From Gemmobacter sp. (GTDB taxonomy: Bacteria; Pseudomonadota; Alphaproteobacteria; Rhodobacterales; Rhodobacteraceae): 64,000 nucleotides of DNA. The stretch covers positions 542,015 through 606,014 of the forward strand of contig NZ_JAUCBS010000002.1 of assembly GCF_034676705.1 (NCBI RefSeq). Direction: 5' to 3'. Under the pieces are notes generated by a model, which saw only the letters and a program-made list of their open reading frames with translations, did no database searches and was not told the DNA's origin. The position numbers were made by a program, and so were the translations under genes. This document shows, in pieces, positions 42,480-51,238 of the stretch (position 1 is the first letter of the stretch; each line of letters starts with the position of its first letter).

Positions 42480-45140
42480 TTGCGGCGCTCTATCGTGAGG
42501 CTCGATCCACTGCTATATGCCCACCCTCTGACCGGCGCAGTGATGCCCGTCACGACCGACCTTCTGTCCGAGACCTACATCGCTCCGCGTGCCGAGGCAT
42601 GGGATATCGGAGGAACACTTGCAGACCCCTCAGCACCCTGGGCCGAAAGCCTGCAAATTGCACCCACAGAAACGCAAGATGCGGTCGAACGGGCCCTGCG
42701 CGGGGTGATGCAAGCGACACCCGGCCTTGATCCGGCGGCAGTGACGCCAGATCGCCTGCCCTCATCACGGGCGAAACTGCATATGGAAGCCCTGCGCAAC
42801 GTCTGGGCCGAGACCGGCACTCTGCCCGAGGATCTGGCCGTTATCCGCCATGTCTTATCGTGCACCGCGGATCTGGGTGTTGCCCCTCTGCCTGTTCTCG
42901 ACCTTGGCGACGATCCATTTTCGACCCCGGCCGAGGCCGCTTTGGCCGCACAGCTTTGCCGCCACCACGGATCAGCGCCGTCCGCCCGGCTTGAGGCCTG
43001 GCGCGCCAGTCAGCCGCAAGGGGCAGCGGCGGGCGCCATTTCCCATGTGCAGCGCAATCTCCTGGGAGGCGCACCGACCGTGGCAAGGGATGCGACGCTC
43101 AGCTTCTTCGCGTTGCGCGACAGTCTGGCCGAGGCGCAAATCGCCGCCGCCCTCGCCCGCCGGATGCTGGAGGACGGCCGCGCCGCTCAAGCATCTGACA
43201 TTGCCCTTCTGGTTCCTGAAACACCGACACGCCTTGCGCATCTGGCCGAAGCTTTCGCGGATCAGGGTGTGCCCCTGTCCGGCCTGCCTGAATCCGCTGG
43301 CCTGCGTGATCTGGCGGGCGAAGTCGCGACATTGGCGCTGCGATGCCTGCGCCTGCCCGCGCCTGCGATGGCGCTGGCCAGTCTTGCCGTCCTGCCCCTG
43401 ATGCCGTGGCCCACAGGCACCGGGGCTGCCTTGGCGCGCGATCTGATGCGCGGGAACTACCGGCCTAGGGCGGCGGACCTGCTGCAGGACAAGGCCGCCA
43501 CGCTTTGGGAGGCTTTGCGGACCGGCGCGACCACGGGCGCACAACTGGCCTTCAAGCTGGGCCTGCTGGCCGAAAGCCTGACCGCCCCGCCCGGGCTGGA
43601 ACCAGCCCGCACCGCCGCGCAGGGCCTCTTGCGCCGTTTGCAAGCGTCGGTGGGCGATGGCGCGCCGGACTGGCAGGCGTTGTCCCGGCTGGCAACACTT
43701 TCCACCCCGTCAGCCCCACCCAGCCTGCGCCTTCTCGACGGCGTAAGCCTCCTGCCCGCGTCGGACCTGCCATGGCGCGGGGCGCGGCATCTGATCGTGA
43801 CCGGCTTCGCCGCAGGGGCCTATCCATCGGGCGTTCCCACGTCGCCGTTCTTTCTGGACAGCGAAGTCGCCCTGATCCGCGACACCCTTGGCCTTCACCT
43901 GCCCAGCCGGGAGGCGGCCCTGCGCCGGGGCCTTGCCCTCTTCGCGCGGCAGATCGCGGCGGCCTCGGACAGCGCCACCTTCCTTTGCCCGCAGCGCGAC
44001 GGCATGGGCCGCCCGCTGGCCCCGCCGATGACGCTGTCGCTGATCGCGCGCCTGCTGGAAGGGGGCGAGAAAGGGTTGGTGCAGGACATGACCGCGCAGC
44101 CCCCGGTCAGTTGGCCAACAGGCCACCATAGCGTTCCGCCCCTGCCCGCTCCTGCCGCGCCCCTGCCCGAGGGTGGCATGGTCCACCTTGGCCGCCGCGA
44201 CCTCCTTCGCTTGCATGAGGACGAGGCGGGCCGTGGCAAGCCCCAATCCCCCTCACGGCTGGAATCGCTGCTGGTCAGCCCGCTTGCTTGGTTCCTGGGC
44301 GAAACCGACGCAACCGACATCCCTTGGGCGCCCGAAACGCTTGACATCATGCTGGCGGGCACCCTGGCGCATCACGTGCTGGAACACGTCTTTGCGCCAG
44401 ACGCGGCCTTGCCCGATCCGGCCGACCTGCCCGGATTGACCGAAACGCATCTGGCCCAAGGCATCGCCCGCCATGCGCCGTTTCTGGCCGCTACCGAATG
44501 GCAGTTGGAACGCGAAACCCTGCGACGCGAGGCATTGCGCGCCGCACAGGTCTGGCATGGCATCCTAGGCGAAACCGGGGCGCGCATCCTAAAGAACGAG
44601 TTCCGGCTGGAAGGCAACGCCCACGGCATCGACATCCGCGGCCGCGCCGATTGCATCCTGCTACTGGGCGACGGGCGGCTGGTCATCGTCGACCACAAGA
44701 AAAGCGGATCGACCCGGCGACGCATGCGCATGCGTGCAGGCTGGGACCTGCAGATCGGCCTCTACCGCGCGATGCTGGCCCGCCCGATCAGGGCCGAGGG
44801 CGACGGGCTGGACCTTGTCGCCGGGCAGAGCCCAGCGATCGCCTATCACCTTCTGAACGACGGGACCGTCCTGGCCAGCGGCCTTGATCCCGCCCCGGGC
44901 GGGCGGGTGGAAGGTGTGGAGGGCGACATCTCGGCCAAGGCCGTGGCGCTGTTGCAGACCCGGCTGGCCGAGGTTGGGGGCGGATCAATCCGCCTGAACG
45001 GCACCGAGGATGAAGCGGCCTTCGGCAAGACAGCCGCCCTGACCGCCTATGCGCTGGATGCGAGCCCCCTTCTGCGCCGCTTCATGGTCGAGGGGTTGTC
45101 GATCGACCTGCAGCCCGACGAGGAGGAGGAGGCGCCATGA
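42480..45140 (+). CDS. AddB-like PD-(D/E)XK nuclease family protein
   Basis: This protein of up to 886 residues resembles the AddB/RexB subunit. Its C-terminal RecB-type nuclease motif is RADCI (Asp724) and LVIVDHKKSG (Asp738, Lys740), followed by QIGLYRAML. There is no Walker A motif, and the Fe-S Cys cluster of standard AddB is absent (only one Cys in the nuclease domain). The frame is shorter than typical AddB (about 1000-1150). The start is uncertain: TTG 42480, GTG 42495 or ATG 42543. It overlaps the next gene by 4 bp. It is first in a five-gene operon. Confidence 0.75.
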   Translation: MRRSIVRLDPLLYAHPLTGAVMPVTTDLLSETYIAPRAEAWDIGGTLADPSAPWAESLQIAPTETQDAVERALRGVMQATPGLDPAAVTPDRLPSSRAKLHMEALRNVWAETGTLPEDLAVIRHVLSCTADLGVAPLPVLDLGDDPFSTPAEAALAAQLCRHHGSAPSARLEAWRASQPQGAAAGAISHVQRNLLGGAPTVARDATLSFFALRDSLAEAQIAAALARRMLEDGRAAQASDIALLVPETPTRLAHLAEAFADQGVPLSGLPESAGLRDLAGEVATLALRCLRLPAPAMALASLAVLPLMPWPTGTGAALARDLMRGNYRPRAADLLQDKAATLWEALRTGATTGAQLAFKLGLLAESLTAPPGLEPARTAAQGLLRRLQASVGDGAPDWQALSRLATLSTPSAPPSLRLLDGVSLLPASDLPWRGARHLIVTGFAAGAYPSGVPTSPFFLDSEVALIRDTLGLHLPSREAALRRGLALFARQIAAASDSATFLCPQRDGMGRPLAPPMTLSLIARLLEGGEKGLVQDMTAQPPVSWPTGHHSVPPLPAPAAPLPEGGMVHLGRRDLLRLHEDEAGRGKPQSPSRLESLLVSPLAWFLGETDATDIPWAPETLDIMLAGTLAHHVLEHVFAPDAALPDPADLPGLTETHLAQGIARHAPFLAATEWQLERETLRREALRAAQVWHGILGETGARILKNEFRLEGNAHGIDIRGRADCILLLGDGRLVIVDHKKSGSTRRRMRMRAGWDLQIGLYRAMLARPIRAEGDGLDLVAGQSPAIAYHLLNDGTVLASGLDPAPGGRVEGVEGDISAKAVALLQTRLAEVGGGSIRLNGTEDEAAFGKTAALTAYALDASPLLRRFMVEGLSIDLQPDEEEEAP

Positions 45141-48100
45141 CCCTGACCATCGTCCCGGCAGGCGCGGGCGCGGGCAAGACCTACCGCATCCAGACCCAGT
45201 TGACCGAATGGGTCAAGGACAAGGTTGTGCGCCCCGACCGCATCCTTGCCGTCACGTTCACCGAGGCTGCCGCCGCCGAACTGTCGGGCCGCATCCGGCA
45301 AAGCCTGCTGGCCGCCGGGATGGTCGAGGACGCGATGGCGGTGGAGCGAGCCTATGTCTCGACCATACACAGCCTTGGCCTGCGGCTGATGACGGAACAT
45401 GCCCTTGCTGCCGGTGCGCCCCCTCAACCCCGCCTGCTGCACGAGGCAGAGCAGGACCTGCTGATCCGCCAGGAACTGGCACGCTGCCCGATCCTTGATG
45501 AGATAACGGCCGATCCCGATCGTTTCGGCCATGCTGCAACCTTCTCCACCAGTACCGAAGACGGGCTTCGGCGCCGCGTGCTGGACATGATCGCGCTTCT
45601 GCGCGGCCTGGGCGGGGCCGGTCTGTCCGACCGTCTGGCGCCCGAAGGCTGCGCCCGCATCCGTGCCCTATGGGGGCCGGTGGCCGCCGATCCCACGCCG
45701 ATCCGCGACCGGCTGAGGCAGGCTGTCGCGACCCTGCTGGACGCCCATCCCGGGGGGGCATTGGCCCCGGGGCTGAACGCAACAGCGGAAAAGGAGTTCC
45801 GCCGCGATCTGGGCCGCCTCCGCGCAGCGCTGGAACCGGGGCGTCTGGACCGGGACTGGAAGCTGTGGAACGATCTGCGCGGCCTGCGGCAGACCAAACG
45901 CGGCGCCCCCACACCACCCGGCTATGACGCGCTGGCCGATCAGGTGATGCAGGCGGCGGCGGGCGTTGTCAGCCATCCCGGCCCCCTTGCTGACGCCTGC
46001 ACCAACCTGACCGCGCTGGTCACAGGCGCGCAGGCGATCATGGCGGGCTACGCGGCGCGCAAGCGCGATCTGGGCGTGATCGACTATGCCGACATGATCT
46101 CGGGTTGCGAGGCCCTGCTGCGCGAACACCCCGACGTGCTCGCCTCGGTTCTGGGAGAGATCGATTGCGTCATCATCGACGAATTCCAGGACACCAACCC
46201 AGTGCAGTTCGCGCTTCTTTGGCAACTGGCGGCAGGGGCGCCGCGCTGCCTGCTGGTGGGCGATGCCAAGCAGTCGATCATGGGGTTTCAGGGGGCGGAC
46301 CCTCGCCTGTCGCAGGCGCTGGCCGACGCCAACCCCGGCGCGGTCGATCCCCTGCGGCAGAACTGGCGCAGCGATCCGCGCCTGATGGAAGCGATCAACG
46401 CCATCGGGGCGGGTCTGTTTTTCGCGGCCTACACGCCGCTTGCCCCCACGCGGGTTGAGACCGGCCAGCCGGTGCTGGAGGTGATCGCGCTGTCGGCCTC
46501 TCGCGGCACGCGCAAGGCGCCGAAACTGCCTGATCACACCGCCGCCAGAATTGCCACGATGCTGGAGGCAGGAGAACAGGTCACGGATCGTGCAACGGGC
46601 GCCTTGCGCTCGGTCCGGCCCGGCGACATCGCCGTGCTGTGCCAGCGCCACGCCGAGGCCGCCCGCTATGCCGAGGCGCTGCGCCGTCTTGGCCTGCCGG
46701 TGCAGATCAGCGCGTCAGGCTGGCACGATGCTCAAGCCGTGCTGGTCGCGCGGCAAGCCATGGCGCTGGCCGCCGACCCGCAGGATGCGCACGCCGCCCT
46801 TGTGGTCCTGGCGCTTGGCCCGGCCGCGCTTCCCCTTGATGAAGCCTTGCGCCTGCTGGCGGATGGCGCTCTGGCCGACCATCCAGCGCTGCACGGCATC
46901 CTTGCCCTTGCCGCCGCAGCGCCGGGCTGGACGGTGACCGACCTGTGCCTGAAGGTAACCGCCCATCTACGCCGCTGGGCTGAAGCCCTGCCCGATGCCG
47001 CGCAGGCGCTGGCCGACCTGGCCCGGCTGGAAGCGTTGGCCGAGGAATTCGACACCTCGGACCCCGGCATGATGGCCGCCGCGGGGTTTCACGGACGGGG
47101 GGCGCGGGTGTTCCTGGGCTGGCTGGCCAGCCGGTTGGAAGAACGCGATTTCAACCGTCACCCAGACCCCGGCGCAGGCGCCGTGCCGGGGATCGAGATT
47201 GTCACATGGCACGCGGCCAAGGGCCGGGAATGGCCCGTGGTCGTGGTTTGCGAACTGGACTTTCAGGTGGGGGAACGGGAAAACACCACCCGCGCCCTGT
47301 TCACCGATTTCTCGGACCTGTCGCGCGTGCTGGACACGGCACAGCTGATCCATACCCCGCGCCTCTTTAACCCCGAACAGCGCGAGGTCTTCTTGGCCGA
47401 CCGCCAACCCGCCGCCGAAGCCGAGGCGCGCAATCTAATTTATGTGGCCCTGACGCGCGCGCGTGACCGGCTTGTGATCGAATGGCCAGCGAAGGCGCTG
47501 GACAAGGAGGCGAACTGCCTGACCTTGCTGGCGCAGGCGGGCGTCAGCCTCGGGGCGGGCCTGATTGTCGGCGGACAGGAGTTCCCGGCGCGCATCTGGC
47601 GCGATCCTGCTGGCGAAGGGGTGGAGCAGGTCACTGCGGCTGCTCAACCGCTGCTCCGGTTCGGTGCGCCTTCGCCGACACCCGTCAAGGCCCGCACAAC
47701 GCCCTGGCGCAGGCGGCCTTCCAGCCTGACCGAAGGCCCCGATCTGCCTGCGCCGCCGCAGGTGATCCCCCTTGGCCCAAGACATGGCGCAGGTCGCGCG
47801 CAAACGGCAACCGAACGCGGCACGGTCTGGCACCGAGCCTTTCGTGTGATGGCCAGCCGCCCCGACCTAGCCGACAGACTGCCTGCCGCCACTGGTCTTG
47901 ATGCGGCCACGCTCGCCGCGATCACCGGACAGGTTGCGGCGCTGAAGGAATGGCTCGCCCGCGAAGGCTATCCCGACCTGCACCTCGAAGTGCCGATCCA
48001 CGTCACCCATACCGATGGCTCGGAAACCGTGGGTATCCTTGACGCCGTGGCCATGGGTCCGGGCAGGATGTTGGTCATCGACCACAAGACCGGGCCCGCT

Positions 48101-48265
48101 CCGGACCCGAAGGCGCGCTTTGCCACCTACTGGCCGCAGCTTGCCGCCTATGCGGATGCCCTTCGTTTGACCTTTCCCGCCCATCAACTGCGTGGCGTCG
48201 CCATCCACTGGATGAACGAGGGCAGCCTCAGCTTCTTGCCCCTTGAGCCGGAGGTCGTGGCCTGA
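45137..48265 (+). CDS. UvrD/AddA-like helicase-nuclease
   Basis: This 1042-residue protein has a superfamily 1A helicase: Walker A AGAGAGKT (residues 8-15), LAVTFTEAAAAELSGRI, VIIDEFQDTNP (about 345), LVGDAKQSIMGFQGAD (about 375), VTWHAAKGREWPVVVV and IYVALTRARDRLVIEW (motif VI). A C-terminal RecB-type nuclease has GILDAV and LVIDHKTGPAP. It looks like an AddA relative that works with the preceding AddB-like protein, but the neighbours (DUF6361, PLD, SNF2) set it apart from the housekeeping repair pair. Overlaps the genes on both sides by 1-4 bp. Confidence 0.8.
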   Translation: MTLTIVPAGAGAGKTYRIQTQLTEWVKDKVVRPDRILAVTFTEAAAAELSGRIRQSLLAAGMVEDAMAVERAYVSTIHSLGLRLMTEHALAAGAPPQPRLLHEAEQDLLIRQELARCPILDEITADPDRFGHAATFSTSTEDGLRRRVLDMIALLRGLGGAGLSDRLAPEGCARIRALWGPVAADPTPIRDRLRQAVATLLDAHPGGALAPGLNATAEKEFRRDLGRLRAALEPGRLDRDWKLWNDLRGLRQTKRGAPTPPGYDALADQVMQAAAGVVSHPGPLADACTNLTALVTGAQAIMAGYAARKRDLGVIDYADMISGCEALLREHPDVLASVLGEIDCVIIDEFQDTNPVQFALLWQLAAGAPRCLLVGDAKQSIMGFQGADPRLSQALADANPGAVDPLRQNWRSDPRLMEAINAIGAGLFFAAYTPLAPTRVETGQPVLEVIALSASRGTRKAPKLPDHTAARIATMLEAGEQVTDRATGALRSVRPGDIAVLCQRHAEAARYAEALRRLGLPVQISASGWHDAQAVLVARQAMALAADPQDAHAALVVLALGPAALPLDEALRLLADGALADHPALHGILALAAAAPGWTVTDLCLKVTAHLRRWAEALPDAAQALADLARLEALAEEFDTSDPGMMAAAGFHGRGARVFLGWLASRLEERDFNRHPDPGAGAVPGIEIVTWHAAKGREWPVVVVCELDFQVGERENTTRALFTDFSDLSRVLDTAQLIHTPRLFNPEQREVFLADRQPAAEAEARNLIYVALTRARDRLVIEWPAKALDKEANCLTLLAQAGVSLGAGLIVGGQEFPARIWRDPAGEGVEQVTAAAQPLLRFGAPSPTPVKARTTPWRRRPSSLTEGPDLPAPPQVIPLGPRHGAGRAQTATERGTVWHRAFRVMASRPDLADRLPAATGLDAATLAAITGQVAALKEWLAREGYPDLHLEVPIHVTHTDGSETVGILDAVAMGPGRMLVIDHKTGPAPDPKARFATYWPQLAAYADALRLTFPAHQLRGVAIHWMNEGSLSFLPLEPEVVA

Positions 48266-49398
48266 TGTCCGCCCTAGCCTGGATTGACTTCGACCAGACC
48301 GACCGCGACCGCGCGCGCCGGATCATGGACCTGTTCGGGGTTGAGGACTCCCGCGATGAACTGGGCCTCGGCTCGATCCGCGATGCCCTGTCGGACCTGA
48401 TGTTCCCGGGCACCAGCACGATTCAGACGCGGCTGCGCTACATGTTCTTCGTGCCTTGGCTCTACCGGATGGCCGCCCGGTCTGGCGGGCGGGCAGATCA
48501 GGCGCGGCAACTGGAAATCCAACTTATCACGGCCCTCTTGCGCGGCGGCGAGACCGAAAACGTCATCGGCAGCGAGGCGCGCGACAGCTTGAAGCGGCTG
48601 CCAAGCGATGTCTATTGGGCCGGTCTTCTGGCGCTGGGCATCCGCACCCATCCCGGCAGCCGAGCCGAGATGCTGGCCGCGGGTGACGCGCCGGGCCTGT
48701 GGTCCCCCGGGCTGCCCGTTGCGCCGGATGACCTGCTGGACAAGGCAACCTTCCGCCTGACAGCCGAGGAAGGCAGCTTCCTGCGCGACCGTCTTGCCGT
48801 TTCCGCCCGCGACAGCCTGTTCAACGAGTTGGCGCAGGCGGGTGACCGGGCGGAATCAGATGCGATCTGGCTGCACCCGATGCGCGCCACATGGAGCCCG
48901 CGAAACATCTCCATCGTCGATCAGGCCGAACGCTTTGCCCGGGTGATGAACGGGGCAGCGCTGCTTTACAACCTGATGCTCGCGGAACGGGCCGCCGCCA
49001 TGCAAGGTGCGGAGGGGGGCCACTGGCATGATTTGGCCACCGACTATCGCGCTCGGCTAAGCGCCTGGCAGGCTGAGGCCCCCGCCAACCTTGCCTCAGG
49101 CTGGAGCCTGGCGGGGCTCTGGTCGCTGACCTCGCAGACCATTCACAGGGTGGCCCCCCAGACCATGGCCTTCGTGACCGACTGGTCGGCCCTCGTCCAG
49201 CGCGGACAGCCGCTGGCCGATACCTCAGCCGCCCGAGCCCTGATCCTGCGGCGGGAAACCCGGCTGAAGGGGCCCAAGGCGCGGCTGACGAATGATGCAG
49301 CGCTGGCGCGTTGGGGTGGTGCCTCAGGTGCGGCAGTGCTGGCTTATCGCTGGCCAGTTGTGCAGCGCCATCTGCGGGACCTTGCCGATGCCGTCTAA
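48265..49398 (+). CDS. DUF6361 family protein
   Basis: This 377-residue protein begins MSALAWIDFDQTDRDRARRI and contains LGLGSIRDALSDLMFPGTST, TRLRYMFFVPWLYR and TLRPQ-like segments of the DUF6361 family. The function is unknown. In this operon it lies between a helicase-nuclease pair and a PLD nuclease, with 1-bp and 11-bp overlaps, so a structural or DNA-recognition role in a complex is an inference. No catalytic motif is seen. Confidence 0.8.
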   Translation: MSALAWIDFDQTDRDRARRIMDLFGVEDSRDELGLGSIRDALSDLMFPGTSTIQTRLRYMFFVPWLYRMAARSGGRADQARQLEIQLITALLRGGETENVIGSEARDSLKRLPSDVYWAGLLALGIRTHPGSRAEMLAAGDAPGLWSPGLPVAPDDLLDKATFRLTAEEGSFLRDRLAVSARDSLFNELAQAGDRAESDAIWLHPMRATWSPRNISIVDQAERFARVMNGAALLYNLMLAERAAAMQGAEGGHWHDLATDYRARLSAWQAEAPANLASGWSLAGLWSLTSQTIHRVAPQTMAFVTDWSALVQRGQPLADTSAARALILRRETRLKGPKARLTNDAALARWGGASGAAVLAYRWPVVQRHLRDLADAV

Positions 49399-51238
49399 CA
49401 GCCCGCTCGACCCCGAAAACCGTGCGCTTTACGGCGAAATCCTGCGCGCCCCGCCGGGATACGAGGTCGAGATGGCCTTGGCCACGACCTATTCGCTGGA
49501 TTTCGAAACCGCGCTGGTCATCCCGGCGACGATGGCCTTTCAGGCGGCCGAAAGCCGGGCGCAGGTACTGGACACGCCACTGGCGCTTCTGGACGGGCTG
49601 GAGCGGCTGGCCGAGCGCGTAGCGATCTTTTGCGAGGCCGGGCGCATCGCGGCCCAACCGCGCGCCGCCAACCGCCTGACCGCGCTCTTGGAAGACACGG
49701 TGACCGAGGTCCTTGCGCCGCAGGGTGGCGCGTTTCACCCCAAGATCTGGGTGCTGCGTTTTGTGCCCCTGACCGGCACGGGGTCGGTCCGACTGCGCTT
49801 TGCGATCTTGTCGCGCAACCTGACGACCGACCGCAGCTGGGACCTGTCGCTGTCGCTTGACGGCGAAGTGACCGAAGGGGTGCAACCCGACAATGCCCCG
49901 ATTTCCGCTCTCCTCCGCGCCCTGCCCAGCCTTGCGCGGGGACGCCCGACACCGGCGCGCAACCGCAAGATCGCCGAGGCGCTGGCCCGAGACGTTGATC
50001 GCACGGTCTGGACCCTGCCCGAAGGCGCTCGACGCCTGCGCTTTGCGGTCAATGGGTTAGGGCAGCCCACTTTCCGGCCAACGGTCGGCAGAGCCATGGG
50101 TATCATCTCGCCCTTCTTGTCGCCCGAAGCATTGGTCCAGTTGACCAAGGACCTTGACCCCACTGAATGCTGGCTGCTGAGCCGAGCCGAGGAACTGGCC
50201 AAGATGTCGCCGGACGTGCTGGCCCGCTTCGGGCAGGTGATGGTTCTGGACGACCTAGCCGAAACCGAAGATGGCGAGGAGTCAGAGGCGGCGTCCGCGG
50301 CTCTGGGCCTTCATGCCAAGGTCTTTGTGACCGAACGCTACCCAAGGCCTGAGTCGACCACGGACCTGACCGTCGGATCGGGCAACGCCACAGCAGCCGC
50401 CCTTCTGAACGGCAGCAACGTCGAGGTCTTTGCCACCCTTTCCGGCCCCTCGCGCCGGATGGGTTGGGTTGCCGATCACATCGCGCCAGAACGGCTGGGC
50501 CGGTTCCTTCGGCCCTGGCAGGCCCCAACAACGGCGCCCGTCCCTGATCCAGCCTTAGCGGCAGAGGCGCGCCTTGATACGATGCGCAGGGCTCTGGCAG
50601 CGGCTGACCTGACCTTGCGCTGCACTCCGGCCGAAGACGGGCGGATCGGCCTGACCCTGACCGCACGCGGCAGCGTAGCCCTACCCGTCACTCTGCGAGC
50701 AGAGCTTTGGCCACTGACCCTTGGCCCAAACCACGCCCTGACGCTGACTGTGCCGCTCGGCCGCACCGGCCTGCCCCTTGGCCAGTTCGCTCTGGCCGAT
50801 GTGACGCGCTGGCTGGGGCTTCGCCTCACCGATCTGGAAACCGGGGCCGAGATGGTATTCACCCTCGGCACCACGCTGAAGGACCTGCCCGAGGCGCGCA
50901 CCGCCGAAATCCTGCGCAGCATAATCGAGAACCGCGAGGCTTTCCTGCGCTACATCCGCCTGCTGCTGGGCGATCCGCAGACGGCGGGCCAGATCATCCT
51001 GCAGGGTGGCAAGGGCGGTTTCCTGGGCTTTGCAGGCTTTGCCGACGACGCCCCGATCCTTGAGGACATGGTGCGGTCACTGTCAGGCGACGGCCGCCGC
51101 CTGCGCGATATCGAACGGCTCATGTCGCGGCTGGGCGATGTCAGGGGCGCAAATGGGGAACCGGTCATACCGCCGCGCTTCGCCGCCCTTTGGGAGGTGT
51201 TTCGCAGCGTCCTGCCAAAGGAGGCGCGCCGTGGCTGA
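49388..51238 (+). CDS. PLD-like nuclease domain protein
   Basis: This 616-residue protein carries two phospholipase D-type half-sites: HPKIWVLRF with SRNLTTDRSWDLSL (about residues 115-150) and LHAKVFVTE with SGNATAAALLNGSNVEVF (about 305-340). This HxK plus (S/G)xN arrangement is that of PLD-family nucleases. ATG 49388 overlaps the DUF6361 stop by 11 bp. The C-terminal 200 residues (ending VFRSVLPKEARRG) are not recognised. Partnering with an SNF2 helicase recalls the DISARM proteins DrmC and DrmD, without other DISARM genes. Confidence 0.8.
   Translation: MPSNSPLDPENRALYGEILRAPPGYEVEMALATTYSLDFETALVIPATMAFQAAESRAQVLDTPLALLDGLERLAERVAIFCEAGRIAAQPRAANRLTALLEDTVTEVLAPQGGAFHPKIWVLRFVPLTGTGSVRLRFAILSRNLTTDRSWDLSLSLDGEVTEGVQPDNAPISALLRALPSLARGRPTPARNRKIAEALARDVDRTVWTLPEGARRLRFAVNGLGQPTFRPTVGRAMGIISPFLSPEALVQLTKDLDPTECWLLSRAEELAKMSPDVLARFGQVMVLDDLAETEDGEESEAASAALGLHAKVFVTERYPRPESTTDLTVGSGNATAAALLNGSNVEVFATLSGPSRRMGWVADHIAPERLGRFLRPWQAPTTAPVPDPALAAEARLDTMRRALAAADLTLRCTPAEDGRIGLTLTARGSVALPVTLRAELWPLTLGPNHALTLTVPLGRTGLPLGQFALADVTRWLGLRLTDLETGAEMVFTLGTTLKDLPEARTAEILRSIIENREAFLRYIRLLLGDPQTAGQIILQGGKGGFLGFAGFADDAPILEDMVRSLSGDGRRLRDIERLMSRLGDVRGANGEPVIPPRFAALWEVFRSVLPKEARRG

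Noticed and set aside
42480..48265. Housekeeping AddAB pair
   Set aside because: The front pair lacks the Fe-S Cys motif, is shorter, and is fused in an operon with PLD, SNF2 and DUF6361 genes in an accessory island.
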